Of a stretch of DNA of 64,000 nucleotides, positions 16,599 to 26,730 are shown in pieces (position 1 is the first letter of the stretch; every line of letters begins with the position of its first letter). The notes under the pieces were generated by a model. That model did not search any database, had not been told where the DNA came from, and was given only the letters and a program-made list of their open reading frames with translations. The translations under genes and the position numbers were made by a program. Source of the DNA: an uncultured Lachnospiraceae bacterium (GTDB lineage Bacteria > Bacillota > Clostridia > Lachnospirales > Lachnospiraceae); contig CAMWFQ010000009.1 in assembly GCA_947173495.1 (NCBI GenBank), positions 1 through 64,000 on the forward strand, in the 5' to 3' direction.

Positions 16599-18830
16599 AT
16601 GGAAAAAGAAAAGCTGGAAGCATTACTTGAGGATATGTCCCTGCAGGAAAAAGCGGATCAGATGTTGCAGCTTATGGGCATGTTTTATCAGCTGGATGTG
16701 AATGCGATCCTTACGGGACCGGCAGCGGCCTTTGGCGTTTCGGAAGAGGACATCGGTATGGCAGGTTCTATTCTGGGAACCTACGGCGCGCAGACGCTTA
16801 TGGAGATTCAGAAAAACTATATGGAAAACCAGCCTCATCATATCCCGCTTCTGTTTATGATGGATGTGATCCACGGGATGAAGACCATCTTTCCCATGCC
16901 TCTTGCCCTGGGGGCGTCTTTTGAGCCGGAGCTGGCCGGACGGTGCGCCGCAGCAGCGGCGAAGGAGGCGGCGGCAAGCGGCCTGCATGTGACTTTTTCT
17001 CCCATGGTGGATCTGGTAAGAGATGCCAGATGGGGACGTGTCATGGAATCCACAGGGGAGGATCCTTACTTAAACGCTCTGATGGCGGAGGCACAGGTGA
17101 AGGGATTTCAGGGAGAGGACATGAAAGAGGAAGGAAAAGTCTGCGCCTGTATCAAGCATTTTGCAGGCTATGGAGGAGCCGTGGCCGGACGGGAGTATCA
17201 TACGGCGGAGCTTTCGGAGCGCACCTTCCGTCAATATTATCTTCCCGCCTATAAGGCCGGTGTGGATGCCGGCGCCGGTATGGTGATGACCTCCTTCAAT
17301 ACGGTAAACAATATCCCGGCTACCGCCAATCAGTGGCTGATGCGGGATGTACTCCGAAAGGAAATGGGATTTGACGGTGTTCTGATCTCCGACTTCTCGG
17401 CGATTCAGGAAACAGTGGCTCACGGGTATGCGGAGGATAAACGGGATGCAGCCAGAAAAGCAGTGGAAGCCGGAGTGGATATCGATATGATGACCAGCTG
17501 TTACAGCGGGTATCTGGCGGATCTGGTGCAGTCGGGGGAGATAGAAGAAGCCCTGGTGGACGAATGCGTACGGCGGATTCTTGAATTGAAAAATAAACTG
17601 GGACTGTTTGAAAATCCTTACAAAGATGCAGACCCGGAAAAGGAAAAAGAGCTGATCCTCTGTAAGGAGCACCGGGCGCTGGCAAGGGAAGCTGTGGGGA
17701 AAAGCTGCGTTCTGTTGAAAAATGAAGGGATGCTTCCGTTGGATCTGAAGAAAAAGACCGCATTTGTGGGACCTTATACAGATACGAGAAAGATGCTTTC
17801 CAACTGGGCCGTCACAGGAGACCAGAAAGATACTGTTTCTCTGAAAGAGGCTGCCGGAGAAGTGTTTGATCAGGCTGTCACCACCTATCACAGAGGAACC
17901 CCCTTTCTGGACAGGGATATGAAGCTGGTGGGATTCGAAAGTATCGAGTGGAAAGGCGCCACTCCGGAAGACGGAGAGTGGGATGAGGAAGCAGAGGAAA
18001 GGATGTTCGCGCAGGCAGTAGAAGCGGCCGGGGAAGCGGAAGTGGTGGTGATGCCTCTGGGAGAATCTTTTCTTCAGAGCGGAGAGGCCTGCAGCCGGGC
18101 TATGATCGAGCTGCCCCGGGTTCAGATGAAACTTTTGCGCAGGGTTGCGGCGGTGAATCCGAATATTGTAGTGGTATTATTTACCGGAAGACCGCTGGAT
18201 CTGCGGGAAATCAGCGAAATTGCCAGGGCGGTACTGGTGGTGTGGATGCCGGGAACAGAAGGCGGCCATGGGATTGCGGATGTCTTGACCGGAAAGGTCA
18301 ATCCCTCGGGAAAGCTTCCCATGAGCTTTCCATATAGCGTGGGACAATGTCCGGTCTGCTATAATGCGTTTTCCACGGGAAGGCCCTGTCGGGAAGGAGA
18401 TAATAACCGCTTTTTCTCCAAATATCTGGATATACCCAATAAGCCTCTCTATCCCTTTGGATACGGCCTCAGCTATACTTCCTTTACATTTTCAGGCGTA
18501 ATGCTCGACAGGAAAGAGATGAGTGAGGAAGAAACCATCACGGCAAGAGTCAGAGTAAAGAATACAGGATCGCTGACAGGGACGGAGGTTGTCCAGCTCT
18601 ATCTCCAGGATGTGGCGGCAAGCGTGGTACGCCCGGTGAAGGAACTGAAGGACTTTGAAAAGGTCACTCTGCAGCCGGGAGAGGAGAGAGAGGTCGCATT
18701 TCTCATTGATAATGAGAAGCTGTCCTTTATCCGGGCGGATGGAACCGTGGGGAGCGAGGCGGGTCTGTTCCGGGTATGGATCGGAAACTGTAGTGAGACG
18801 GAAAACGTGGCGGAATTCAGGAGAACGTAA
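16599..18830 (+). CDS. Glycoside hydrolase family 3, BglX-like beta-glucosidase
   Basis: 743-residue enzyme with the normal GH3 order: TIM barrel (about 1-330), (alpha/beta)6 domain (about 375-600) and C-terminal fibronectin-III-like domain (about 650-740). The nucleophile is Asp265 in VLISDFSAI; the conserved KHFAGYG (K186-H187) and RDARWGRVMESTGEDP fit beta-glucosidases of the BglX type. Bacterial BglX is often periplasmic, but no signal sequence is present, so this one is predicted cytoplasmic. AAAGGAGG ribosome site. It follows the GH5 gene by 34 bp and precedes the sensor kinase by 15 bp, so all are likely one operon. Confidence 0.9.
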   Translation: MEKEKLEALLEDMSLQEKADQMLQLMGMFYQLDVNAILTGPAAAFGVSEEDIGMAGSILGTYGAQTLMEIQKNYMENQPHHIPLLFMMDVIHGMKTIFPMPLALGASFEPELAGRCAAAAAKEAAASGLHVTFSPMVDLVRDARWGRVMESTGEDPYLNALMAEAQVKGFQGEDMKEEGKVCACIKHFAGYGGAVAGREYHTAELSERTFRQYYLPAYKAGVDAGAGMVMTSFNTVNNIPATANQWLMRDVLRKEMGFDGVLISDFSAIQETVAHGYAEDKRDAARKAVEAGVDIDMMTSCYSGYLADLVQSGEIEEALVDECVRRILELKNKLGLFENPYKDADPEKEKELILCKEHRALAREAVGKSCVLLKNEGMLPLDLKKKTAFVGPYTDTRKMLSNWAVTGDQKDTVSLKEAAGEVFDQAVTTYHRGTPFLDRDMKLVGFESIEWKGATPEDGEWDEEAEERMFAQAVEAAGEAEVVVMPLGESFLQSGEACSRAMIELPRVQMKLLRRVAAVNPNIVVVLFTGRPLDLREISEIARAVLVVWMPGTEGGHGIADVLTGKVNPSGKLPMSFPYSVGQCPVCYNAFSTGRPCREGDNNRFFSKYLDIPNKPLYPFGYGLSYTSFTFSGVMLDRKEMSEEETITARVRVKNTGSLTGTEVVQLYLQDVAASVVRPVKELKDFEKVTLQPGEEREVAFLIDNEKLSFIRADGTVGSEAGLFRVWIGNCSETENVAEFRRT

Positions 18831-18845
18831 ACAGGAGCCCGGCCA

Positions 18846-20540
18846 ATGAAAAAGAAGCAGCTTCAGCTGAACAAAACCATTGTCATTATGGCCATGATCG
18901 GTTACATGGCCATATTGTTCCTGCTCCTCCTGATGGACTGGTATCTGATCCGGAGCTACCAGGCGAAGGGAAGGCAGGAGGAGAAGGAAGCACTGCAGGC
19001 ATATATCGACCGAACCGCAGAGGCGATGAAAGATATCGATCATGAGATGTATGAGGTCTATACCAATAATCCGAATTTCCAGGTTCTGCAGAAGGAGACG
19101 AATGAGGTTCTGTCCTTTGGAAATGCCTACGAGCTTCATGAGACCCTTCATTACCGTTCTCTGGTAAAAGAAGATATGGGCGGATTTTTCATCTATTATG
19201 ATAATTGCGAGACAAACTGGTACTACATTAAAAATGAAAAGATCCGTCAGGAAAACGGCGTTCCCTTAAACCGGGCTATACGGGAGAATCTGCAGGATGG
19301 GGAGAGAAGCAGACACTGGGTATCCATAAGCCTGGATGATCATCTTTATCAGGTGATCATCTATAAAAAAGGGCGGGCTGCAGTAGCCGGTGTCTACAGC
19401 ATGGAAAATATCAGTACGCTTGCCCAGGGGCAGACCGGGGTCATACTGATTGAAAACGGAATGATTTACGGAGATAAGGAGCAGGCAAAGCGCCTTAACC
19501 TTGTACGGATGACACAGACTCGGGAAAATATGATTCAGACCGCGGTGAAAAACCATCAGATCTGCGGAATGCGGGTTCCCAGTACGGAGCTGTGGGTCTT
19601 TACCGTTTATCCAAGAACCATCTGGAGCATAGTGAATGTACAGCAGATCCTGTTACTTGCGGTAACGCTGATTTCCGCGTTGACGGTGGTGGCGGCGTAC
19701 CGGTTCATCAGGGAAGAGATGGTGCGTCCGATCCGTCAGCTGATCGTGACCATGGATACCATAAAGAACCATGAGAGCAGAGAAATTCCGTCTCTGGAGA
19801 CTCATTTTCAGGAACTTCAGGAGATGAATCATACTCTTGAGGAGATGGTACGGGAGTTAGAAGAGCAAAAGCTTCTGGTGTATGAGGAGATTATTGAAAA
19901 ACAGAAGGCACAGATGCAGTATCTGCAGCTGCAGCTGAAACCTCATTTTTATCTGAACGGTCTGAAAACCTTAAATGCGCTTGCCATTGGAAATCAGACG
20001 GATAAGATTCAGGAGCTGATCCTTTCTCTTTCAACGCATCTGCGCTATCTGCTGCAGACAGAGCGTGAGGTGGTGACCCTGGAGCAGGAGCTTGCCTTTG
20101 TAAGGAACTACGTGGCGCTGCAGAAGCATATGACAGGGAGGCCTGTCCTGATCGATATAACGGCAGGAAACGGTACCATGGAGTGGAAGGTTCCCACACT
20201 GATCGTTCATACCTTTGTGGAGAACAGTGTAAAGTATGCCCATTTGGGCGGAGAAAGTATCCCTCTTAAGATTCAGGTGAGCGCGGATATTCTGGAGACG
20301 GAAGAGGGAGAGTATCTGGATCTGATCATCAGAGATAACGGTCAGGGGTATCCGGAGGATATTCTGGAGGAAATTAATGGAGATACCCGGATCGGTATCC
20401 GAAGTGTGGGGATCAACAATATTAAGCGCCGCTGCCAGTTCCTTTACGGGCAGCAGGCAGAGTATCATTTTGAGACGGATCAGGGCGCAGTCAGTGAGAT
20501 CGTACTTCCCGGCGGGGTGTCCCTGCGGGATGAAACTTAA
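18846..20540 (+). CDS. YesM-type sensor histidine kinase
   Basis: 564-residue membrane kinase. Transmembrane helix 1 at about 12-36, an extracellular sensor region (about 40-260), transmembrane helix 2 at about 265-288, a HAMP-like linker (RPIRQLIVTMD), and a cytoplasmic kinase core with the phospho-acceptor His367 in QLKPHFYLNGLK. HATPase boxes: VHTFVENSVKYA and IIRDNGQGYP. This is the His_kinase/YesM family, typically tuned to extracellular sugars and regulating nearby importers. It is followed after 39 bp by its response regulator and then by an anchored binding-protein paralogue, which may present ligand to the extracellular domain. Confidence 0.92.
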   Translation: MKKKQLQLNKTIVIMAMIGYMAILFLLLLMDWYLIRSYQAKGRQEEKEALQAYIDRTAEAMKDIDHEMYEVYTNNPNFQVLQKETNEVLSFGNAYELHETLHYRSLVKEDMGGFFIYYDNCETNWYYIKNEKIRQENGVPLNRAIRENLQDGERSRHWVSISLDDHLYQVIIYKKGRAAVAGVYSMENISTLAQGQTGVILIENGMIYGDKEQAKRLNLVRMTQTRENMIQTAVKNHQICGMRVPSTELWVFTVYPRTIWSIVNVQQILLLAVTLISALTVVAAYRFIREEMVRPIRQLIVTMDTIKNHESREIPSLETHFQELQEMNHTLEEMVRELEEQKLLVYEEIIEKQKAQMQYLQLQLKPHFYLNGLKTLNALAIGNQTDKIQELILSLSTHLRYLLQTEREVVTLEQELAFVRNYVALQKHMTGRPVLIDITAGNGTMEWKVPTLIVHTFVENSVKYAHLGGESIPLKIQVSADILETEEGEYLDLIIRDNGQGYPEDILEEINGDTRIGIRSVGINNIKRRCQFLYGQQAEYHFETDQGAVSEIVLPGGVSLRDET

Positions 20541-20579
20541 GCATTGTCCGGACTTTCAAAGACCGGGACGGAGGAGTAA

Positions 20580-21842
20580 ATGAATGTATTGCTGGTAGAC
20601 GACCAAAGAGCGGTGGTGGAAAGTCTCAAAAAAGGGATCTGCTGGGAGCATCTGGAGGTGGAGCAGGTTTTTACCACCTCCAGCGCCAAGGAGGCAAAGC
20701 TGATTCTGAGAAATTTTCCGGTGGATATTCTTGTGACGGATATTGAGATGCCTGAGGAGGACGGACTTGCGCTGGCACGATGGGCCAAAGAAGAATTCCC
20801 GCATCTGGAGTGCATTTTTCTCACTTCCCATGCGGAATTTCAGTATGCCAGAGAGGCAATTCAAATGGGAGGTTTTGACTATATTCTGCAGCCTGCCAGA
20901 TATGAGGATGTGGAGCATTCCATCGCCAAAGCCATTGCGAGGGTGGAGGAGCATCTGAAAATGGCCAGTGTGATGAGAAATCAGAAGATGGTACTCAAGC
21001 AGAGAAATGCGCTTCTGGATGCGGTTCTTTCCAAGCAGGGGCAGGGGAAATACGAGGATGGGGATCAGATTTTCCGCAGCGCCCGGGAGATGTTTGAATC
21101 AGAATATAAGGAGGCCATATTTTATACGCTTCTGATCCAGCTGGAAAAGTGGAACAGGATCACCAATGTATGGGAAGAAAAGCTGGTGGAGATGGCACTG
21201 TGTAATGTGATGGAGGAGCTTCTTGCGCCGTTGAAGGGACGGGCGGGGATCTCCGCGCTGATTGAAAACCGTTACTGGATGCTGCTGACTATGGAGAGGG
21301 CGGAGCGGATGGAAGAGATGATCCGGGAAAATGTGGAGCTGTTTTTCCATTTCGTCAATACCAGCCTTGACTTTAAAATCAGTGTTTATCCGGGCGGAAT
21401 GCAGGAGGAAGCGTTTCACAATACCTATCAGAGACTGTGCCGGATGGCGGATCAGAACAGGGAGCACAAAGCCTTTATCTGCTGGGAGGCGCCGGAGGAG
21501 ACAGATACCGCTGAAAAGGGAGAGGATCCCATAGAAAGAGCCATCGCCTATGTGAAAAAGAATCTGAGCAAAAATATTTCCAGAGCAGAGGTAGCCCGTG
21601 AGGTCTATCTGAACGAAGAATATTTTTCACGGCTTTTCCGACAGAAGACAGGCGCGACCTTTAAGGATTATGTGCTTATGGAAAAAATGGAGGAGGCAAA
21701 AAAGCTTCTCCGGCAGTCTAAATTTTCTGTGGGAATCATTGCGTCTAAGGTGGGATATGATAATTTTTCCCATTTTTCCAAAATGTTCAAAAAGATAACG
21801 GATCAGACCCCTCAGGAGTACAGAAAGGAACATCAGAAGTAA
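20580..21842 (+). CDS. YesN-type response regulator (REC + AraC)
   Basis: 420-residue two-component regulator: receiver domain with acidic pocket D7-D8 and phospho-acceptor Asp54 (LVTDIEMPEED), a central region (about 130-310) of unknown fold, and a C-terminal AraC double helix-turn-helix (about 320-418; SRAEVAREVYLNEEYFSRLF and a second HTH near VGYDNFSHFSKMFKK). Ribosome site GGAGG. Cognate kinase is at 18846. The stop TAA is followed at once by the ATG of the next gene (21843), showing tight translational coupling. Likely targets are the promoters of importer 2 and of the GH genes around it. Confidence 0.92.
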   Translation: MNVLLVDDQRAVVESLKKGICWEHLEVEQVFTTSSAKEAKLILRNFPVDILVTDIEMPEEDGLALARWAKEEFPHLECIFLTSHAEFQYAREAIQMGGFDYILQPARYEDVEHSIAKAIARVEEHLKMASVMRNQKMVLKQRNALLDAVLSKQGQGKYEDGDQIFRSAREMFESEYKEAIFYTLLIQLEKWNRITNVWEEKLVEMALCNVMEELLAPLKGRAGISALIENRYWMLLTMERAERMEEMIRENVELFFHFVNTSLDFKISVYPGGMQEEAFHNTYQRLCRMADQNREHKAFICWEAPEETDTAEKGEDPIERAIAYVKKNLSKNISRAEVAREVYLNEEYFSRLFRQKTGATFKDYVLMEKMEEAKKLLRQSKFSVGIIASKVGYDNFSHFSKMFKKITDQTPQEYRKEHQK

Positions 21843-23315
21843 ATGGATCAGAAACAGAAATGCGGATGGAAGAAAGCCCTGGTCATGACAGTGCTTCTGG
21901 CAGCGGTATCCGGGGCAGTTCTGTGGATATCCGGGATGAACGGAAAGGCGGAATGCGAGACGGTGAGTGTCTTTATGCCCGCTCACCGCAATGCGGACGA
22001 TCTGGAGATGGTGCAGGAGGCTATCAACAGGATTACTGAAAAGCGTTATGGGATCCGGTTTGAGTTTCATATGATACCCGGCGCCGTCTATTCGGAAAAT
22101 GCGGACGTGGCAATGCTCAACAATGATACGGATATTGTGGCGGCAACCGGCAAGCCTCTGTTTGAATATGTGGAGAATGGGCAGCTGGAGAATCTGACTC
22201 CCTATATGGAAAAGGCGTCGGAACAGATGAAAGAGGTATGGTCTGAGGAGATTCTGGCAGGAGTGTCTCTTGAGGGAAAGCTCTACGGTCTGCCTACCTT
22301 CCGGAATTTCGGAAATTATATCGGGCTGAATATTGACGGACAGGTTGCGCAGGAAGAAGGGATCCGGGACGGACAAAGACTGACCATGGAAGAGGTGGAT
22401 GTTCTGCTTGGACAGCTGAAGGAGCGGTATCCGGACAGAGCGGTGCTGGTGCCCCAGGGGCTGGATACCATGATCGGGGAATGGACCTGGGACGGGCTCG
22501 GGGATGTAAAATACGTGGGTGTGCTTCCGGACTGCGGGCAGACCACTGTGGTTCAGAATCTGTATGAAACGGATGATTTTGTGGAGCTGTGTACCTGGAT
22601 GAGAAAGTGGCATGAAGAAGGAATGATCATGGATAACGTCCTGAGTAATGACCGGCAGTGGCAGGATCTGATCTATCAGAAAGAGGGGATCGCCTGTCTG
22701 GACAATTACAGTGTCAACCATGTAAGTGGAATGATACGGACTATGATCGTGGACAAATGGAGCATGTCGAACAGCTACAGCGTGCTGGTGTATGGGATTT
22801 CCGCCAACTCATCCCACAAGGAGGCTGCCTGGAAGGGGATGGAGATTCTCTATACGGACCGGGAAGTGGAAATCCTGCTGAATAATGGAATTGAGGGAAT
22901 CCACTATGTAAAAAATCCGGATGGGACAATTTCTTATCCGCCGGGTGTGACATACGCAGACTGTACCTACGGGATGGTGGAAGCAAACTGGGCAACTCCC
23001 TATTCCAGGCATGCCTATCCGTTAAAGATGAACGGGGCGGATTTCGCTGAAAAGCAGGATGCCTTCAACAGAGAGACCCTGAAGTCCAGGGCCTTTGGGT
23101 TTATATTCAATCCAGGGCCGGTGGTCAGAGAATACGAAGCATGCTGCAAAGTATATGACAAGTACACGCCGGCACTGATGTCGGGGGTGCTGGAGCTTGA
23201 ACCCGCTCTGGCGCAGGCAAAGGCGGAAATGAAAGCGGCGGGGATCGATGTGGTGATACAGGAAAAACAGCGCCAGCTGGATGAATATCTCAGGCAGAAA
23301 ACAGCGCAGAAATGA
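21843..23315 (+). CDS. Membrane-anchored paralogue of the importer 2 binding protein (possible sensor accessory)
   Basis: 490-residue binding protein of the LipO/DUF3502 group, clearly homologous over its full length to the lipoprotein at 11202 (shared blocks RNFGNY.GLNID, DRxxLVPQG, WDGLGD and the ending IxEKQxQLDE). It lacks both the lipobox and the Ser/Gly linker; the N-terminus has a basic start and a hydrophobic helix (about 12-30) followed by GMNGKAEC, where KAEC is not a lipobox. It may be a signal-anchored extracellular protein. The start codon abuts the stop of the response regulator and no permease follows, so a role in signal perception with the kinase at 18846 is more likely than transport. 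XylFII-LytS/YesN of Clostridium beijerinckii is a precedent for such three-part systems. Confidence 0.82.
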   Translation: MDQKQKCGWKKALVMTVLLAAVSGAVLWISGMNGKAECETVSVFMPAHRNADDLEMVQEAINRITEKRYGIRFEFHMIPGAVYSENADVAMLNNDTDIVAATGKPLFEYVENGQLENLTPYMEKASEQMKEVWSEEILAGVSLEGKLYGLPTFRNFGNYIGLNIDGQVAQEEGIRDGQRLTMEEVDVLLGQLKERYPDRAVLVPQGLDTMIGEWTWDGLGDVKYVGVLPDCGQTTVVQNLYETDDFVELCTWMRKWHEEGMIMDNVLSNDRQWQDLIYQKEGIACLDNYSVNHVSGMIRTMIVDKWSMSNSYSVLVYGISANSSHKEAAWKGMEILYTDREVEILLNNGIEGIHYVKNPDGTISYPPGVTYADCTYGMVEANWATPYSRHAYPLKMNGADFAEKQDAFNRETLKSRAFGFIFNPGPVVREYEACCKVYDKYTPALMSGVLELEPALAQAKAEMKAAGIDVVIQEKQRQLDEYLRQKTAQK

Positions 23316-23323
23316 GGGTAAAT

Positions 23324-26300
23324 ATGAAGATCAGTAATATTTTTGTGGAATATCAAAGCAGGCCAATAGGGCTGGATGAAAAAAAGCCCCGGTTTTCGTG
23401 GCAGATAACAGCAGAAGAAAAAGAAACTGTGCAGAAGGCGTGTCGGATCCTGGTCCGGTCGGAAGCAGAAGAGGTGTGGGATTCCGGACGGCTCGAGACG
23501 GATCATTCGCAGGGGATCGCTTACGCCGGTAAGGAGCTTTTACCCTGTACGGCCTATATGGTTCATGTGACGGTATGGGACAATCACGGAAATGAGGCGG
23601 AAGAGGACACCTGCTTTGAAACCGGATTTCTGGATCCCTCCATTCGTGCATGGGAAGGAGCAAAGTGGATCGGAGCGCCCCGCTACACGGTCAGCGCAGC
23701 AAACCGGGGCGTATTTGTAATGGAAAGCGAATTTTGTATGGAAGGCGGACGGGGACGTGCCGGAATTGTGTTTGGTGCCGGTGACGAAAGCCTGCTGGAT
23801 CATAATAAGAACGAGCTGGGAATGGAGGGGGAGAACTATATCCGTTTTGAACTGAATCTGTCGGGAGAGGAGGCGTTTCTGGATATCTACCGGGTGGGTT
23901 ATGGACCGGGGGACTCGGCGGATACTCCCTTTGCCTCCGTTCCGGTTGTGAATTTCGACGGGGAGGAAAAGGAGCAGATCATCACGAAAGAAAACGCCGG
24001 ACAATTTCATACCATGCGGATCGAGGTGGATGGAAACAACAGCTGGACCTACATTGACGGCATTCTGACAGATGCCGTGCTGCTGAAAATGCCCTATGGA
24101 GAAAAGAGAAACGGGCGCGTGCTCAACCCCAGGGGAACCAATGACGTGCTCACCTATCCCCGGTTAAACAGGATCGGCTTTTTTGCAGGGGAGGGCAGCA
24201 GGGCCTGTTTTAAGCATCTGACTGTGAGAAATATGCGCCATCCCTCCCGGGCGTTTATCCGCGAAACACCGGCGGGAAATCTGTACGGGGAAAAGAGTCT
24301 GTTTGAAGGGATCATACCTGTAAGAGGAGACTGTTTTGTAGTGGAAAATACCCAGATCACAGCAGATCCATCCAACACCTCGGTTCCCATGCTGCGCAGC
24401 AGCTTTCAGGTAAAAAAAGAAAAGAAACTGAAAAAGGCACGGCTTTATCTCACAGCCCGGGGGATCTACGACTGTCGGATCAACGGGCGGCAGGTGACAC
24501 AGGAGAGGCTGAATCCGGGACTGACGCAGTATGATGTGCGGATGAATTATCAGACCTATGATATCACAGATAAGCTGCGGGAAGGCAGAAACGGCATCGG
24601 CGTAACCATTGCTTCCGGCTGGTGGAACGAAGCGGCCACCTTTGTGGTGAGGAATTTCAATTATTTCGGAGATAAGGAATCCCTGCTTGCAAAGCTGGTG
24701 GTCACCTATGAGGATGGAGAGCGGCAGGTGCTGGTCAGCGATACCGACCACTGGAAGTATTACGGGGAAGGTCCCTGGCGTTATGCCGGCTTCTTTGCGG
24801 GAGAGATCTATGATGCCCGGCGGGCCGGTATCTATGAAGCATATTCGGAAGGGGATTTTGACGACAGCGCCTGGCAGGCGCCTGTGGAGGTGACGCCTGT
24901 GCCCATCGATGGGTTCCGGTCCATGCCTCCCGGATTCGGACGCAGCTGGCCGACAGTGAATCAGAATCCGGAGACTTTGCTTCTGGGGGGATGGCATGCG
25001 CCGGTAACGGTGACAGATGAATTATGCGCAAAGACGGTAACGCAGCCGGAGCCGGGAATTTATATTTATGATCTGCAGCAGGAGATGGCGGGAGTGCCCC
25101 GGATTCCTTTCCATGAAAAAGAGGGAACACGCATCACCATACGGTTTGCGGAGATTCTGTATCCGGATCTGCCGGACTATGCGGGAAATGTGGGGCGGAT
25201 CATGCGGGAAAACTACCGGGACGCCTCCAGTGTGGATGTTTATATCTGCAGCGGAAAGCCGGGAGAAATCTATCAGCCCCGGTTTACCTTCCACGGATAC
25301 CGCTATATTGAACTGAGCGGTCTGGAAAATCCCCCTGCGCCGGAAGAGGTAAAGAGCCTTCAGTATTCTTCCATCAGGGAAATGGACGGAAGCTTTGTAA
25401 GCAGCAATGAGCTTTTAAACCGCTTTGCCCTGAATGTGAAATGGTCTCAGAAGTGTAATTTTATCAGTATTCCCACGGACTGTCCTCAGAGAAACGAGCG
25501 TATGGGATGGGCGGGGGATACCCATGTGTTCTGCCATACGGCGTTGCAGAACAGCAATCTGAAGTTATTTTATGAGAGAAATCTTCAGGCTATGCAGGAT
25601 CTGCAGACGCCTGAGGGGAGATACCCGGAGATCGCTCCCATAGGGGGAGGCTTCGGAGGGGTTACCTATGAATGCGCTTCGATCTTCATGAACTGGGAGC
25701 TGTATCAGCAGTACGGAGATATACGTACTCTGGAAACTTTTTATCCTGCCATGAAAAAATATATGGACTATATGGCGGAAAAATCGGGAATGCCGGGAAA
25801 AGGCGACTTTGCCCTGGTTGGCCCCCTGGGCGACTGGCTCGCGCCCCAGGAGACGGATCTGCAGCTGATGTGGAACGCCTTTTACTTCCGCGAAGCCTCT
25901 CTCATGGAGCGATTTGCGGAGATTCTGCATAAGGAAGAGGATGCCCGGCATTACCGGCAGCTGGCGGAAAAGATCCGCCGGTACTGGAACGATACCTTTG
26001 TGGATCCCCTGACCCGTAAGACAAAAGGGGCGGACGGCAAAGCCTGCGACACCCAGTGTTCCTATGTGCTGGGGCTGGAATATCAGGTGGCGGCGGAGGA
26101 GCTGCGGGAAGCTTTTGGAGAGCATCTTGTCCGCAAGACCAGAGAGCTGGAACACAGAGTGGGAACCGGCTTCTTCGGAACCGGACTTCTGAATCAGGCA
26201 CTGACCCATATGGGATATACCCGGGACGCCTACGAAAATCTTCTGCAGACCGGATTTCCATCCTGGCTCTATCCGGTGACCCAGGGTGCCACCACCATCT

Positions 26301-26668
26301 GGGAGCGCTGGGATTCCTACACAAAGGAGAAGGGCTTTGGAGGACAGAATTCCATGAATTCCTTCAACCACTATTCTCTGGGAAGCGTTCTATCCTGGAT
26401 GTATCATGTGGTGCTGGGAATTCAGAAGGATGAAAATTCTCCGGGAGGAAAGCGCTTTATCTTAAAGCCTGAAATCGGACCGCTGGCCTTTGCAAAGGGA
26501 AGTGTGAGCAGCCCTTATGGCGTGATACGGGCCGGATGGGAGAAGAGAGAAGGAGAGATGGTATATCGCTTTGAGATTCCGGCAAATACCACTGCCAGTC
26601 TGATTCTGCCGGGGGAAGAGGCGAAGGAGTATGGATCGGGGTGTTATGAGGTGAGATGGAGGATTTGA
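23324..26668 (+). CDS. Glycoside hydrolase family 78 alpha-L-rhamnosidase
   Basis: 1114-residue enzyme. N-terminal fibronectin-like domain (about 1-100), an inserted beta-sandwich of LamG/carbohydrate-binding type (about 110-310), the rhamnosidase N-domain (about 350-520), further beta-sandwich, and the (alpha/alpha)6 barrel (about 640-1020) with a C-terminal sandwich. The signature DCPQRNERMGW carries the general acid Glu725, and TTIWERWDS carries the second catalytic Glu994. It removes terminal alpha-L-rhamnose from glycosides. No signal peptide. An ATG at 23312 overlaps the previous stop but has no ribosome site; the ATG at 23324 follows GAGGGT. It ends the cluster of importer 2. Confidence 0.92.
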   Translation: MKISNIFVEYQSRPIGLDEKKPRFSWQITAEEKETVQKACRILVRSEAEEVWDSGRLETDHSQGIAYAGKELLPCTAYMVHVTVWDNHGNEAEEDTCFETGFLDPSIRAWEGAKWIGAPRYTVSAANRGVFVMESEFCMEGGRGRAGIVFGAGDESLLDHNKNELGMEGENYIRFELNLSGEEAFLDIYRVGYGPGDSADTPFASVPVVNFDGEEKEQIITKENAGQFHTMRIEVDGNNSWTYIDGILTDAVLLKMPYGEKRNGRVLNPRGTNDVLTYPRLNRIGFFAGEGSRACFKHLTVRNMRHPSRAFIRETPAGNLYGEKSLFEGIIPVRGDCFVVENTQITADPSNTSVPMLRSSFQVKKEKKLKKARLYLTARGIYDCRINGRQVTQERLNPGLTQYDVRMNYQTYDITDKLREGRNGIGVTIASGWWNEAATFVVRNFNYFGDKESLLAKLVVTYEDGERQVLVSDTDHWKYYGEGPWRYAGFFAGEIYDARRAGIYEAYSEGDFDDSAWQAPVEVTPVPIDGFRSMPPGFGRSWPTVNQNPETLLLGGWHAPVTVTDELCAKTVTQPEPGIYIYDLQQEMAGVPRIPFHEKEGTRITIRFAEILYPDLPDYAGNVGRIMRENYRDASSVDVYICSGKPGEIYQPRFTFHGYRYIELSGLENPPAPEEVKSLQYSSIREMDGSFVSSNELLNRFALNVKWSQKCNFISIPTDCPQRNERMGWAGDTHVFCHTALQNSNLKLFYERNLQAMQDLQTPEGRYPEIAPIGGGFGGVTYECASIFMNWELYQQYGDIRTLETFYPAMKKYMDYMAEKSGMPGKGDFALVGPLGDWLAPQETDLQLMWNAFYFREASLMERFAEILHKEEDARHYRQLAEKIRRYWNDTFVDPLTRKTKGADGKACDTQCSYVLGLEYQVAAEELREAFGEHLVRKTRELEHRVGTGFFGTGLLNQALTHMGYTRDAYENLLQTGFPSWLYPVTQGATTIWERWDSYTKEKGFGGQNSMNSFNHYSLGSVLSWMYHVVLGIQKDENSPGGKRFILKPEIGPLAFAKGSVSSPYGVIRAGWEKREGEMVYRFEIPANTTASLILPGEEAKEYGSGCYEVRWRI

Positions 26669-26730
26669 GGCTCTGAGGCTCTGCGTGTGTCAGAGTGGAA
26701 GATGTATGAGTGAAAGATGCGGCAGGCTGT

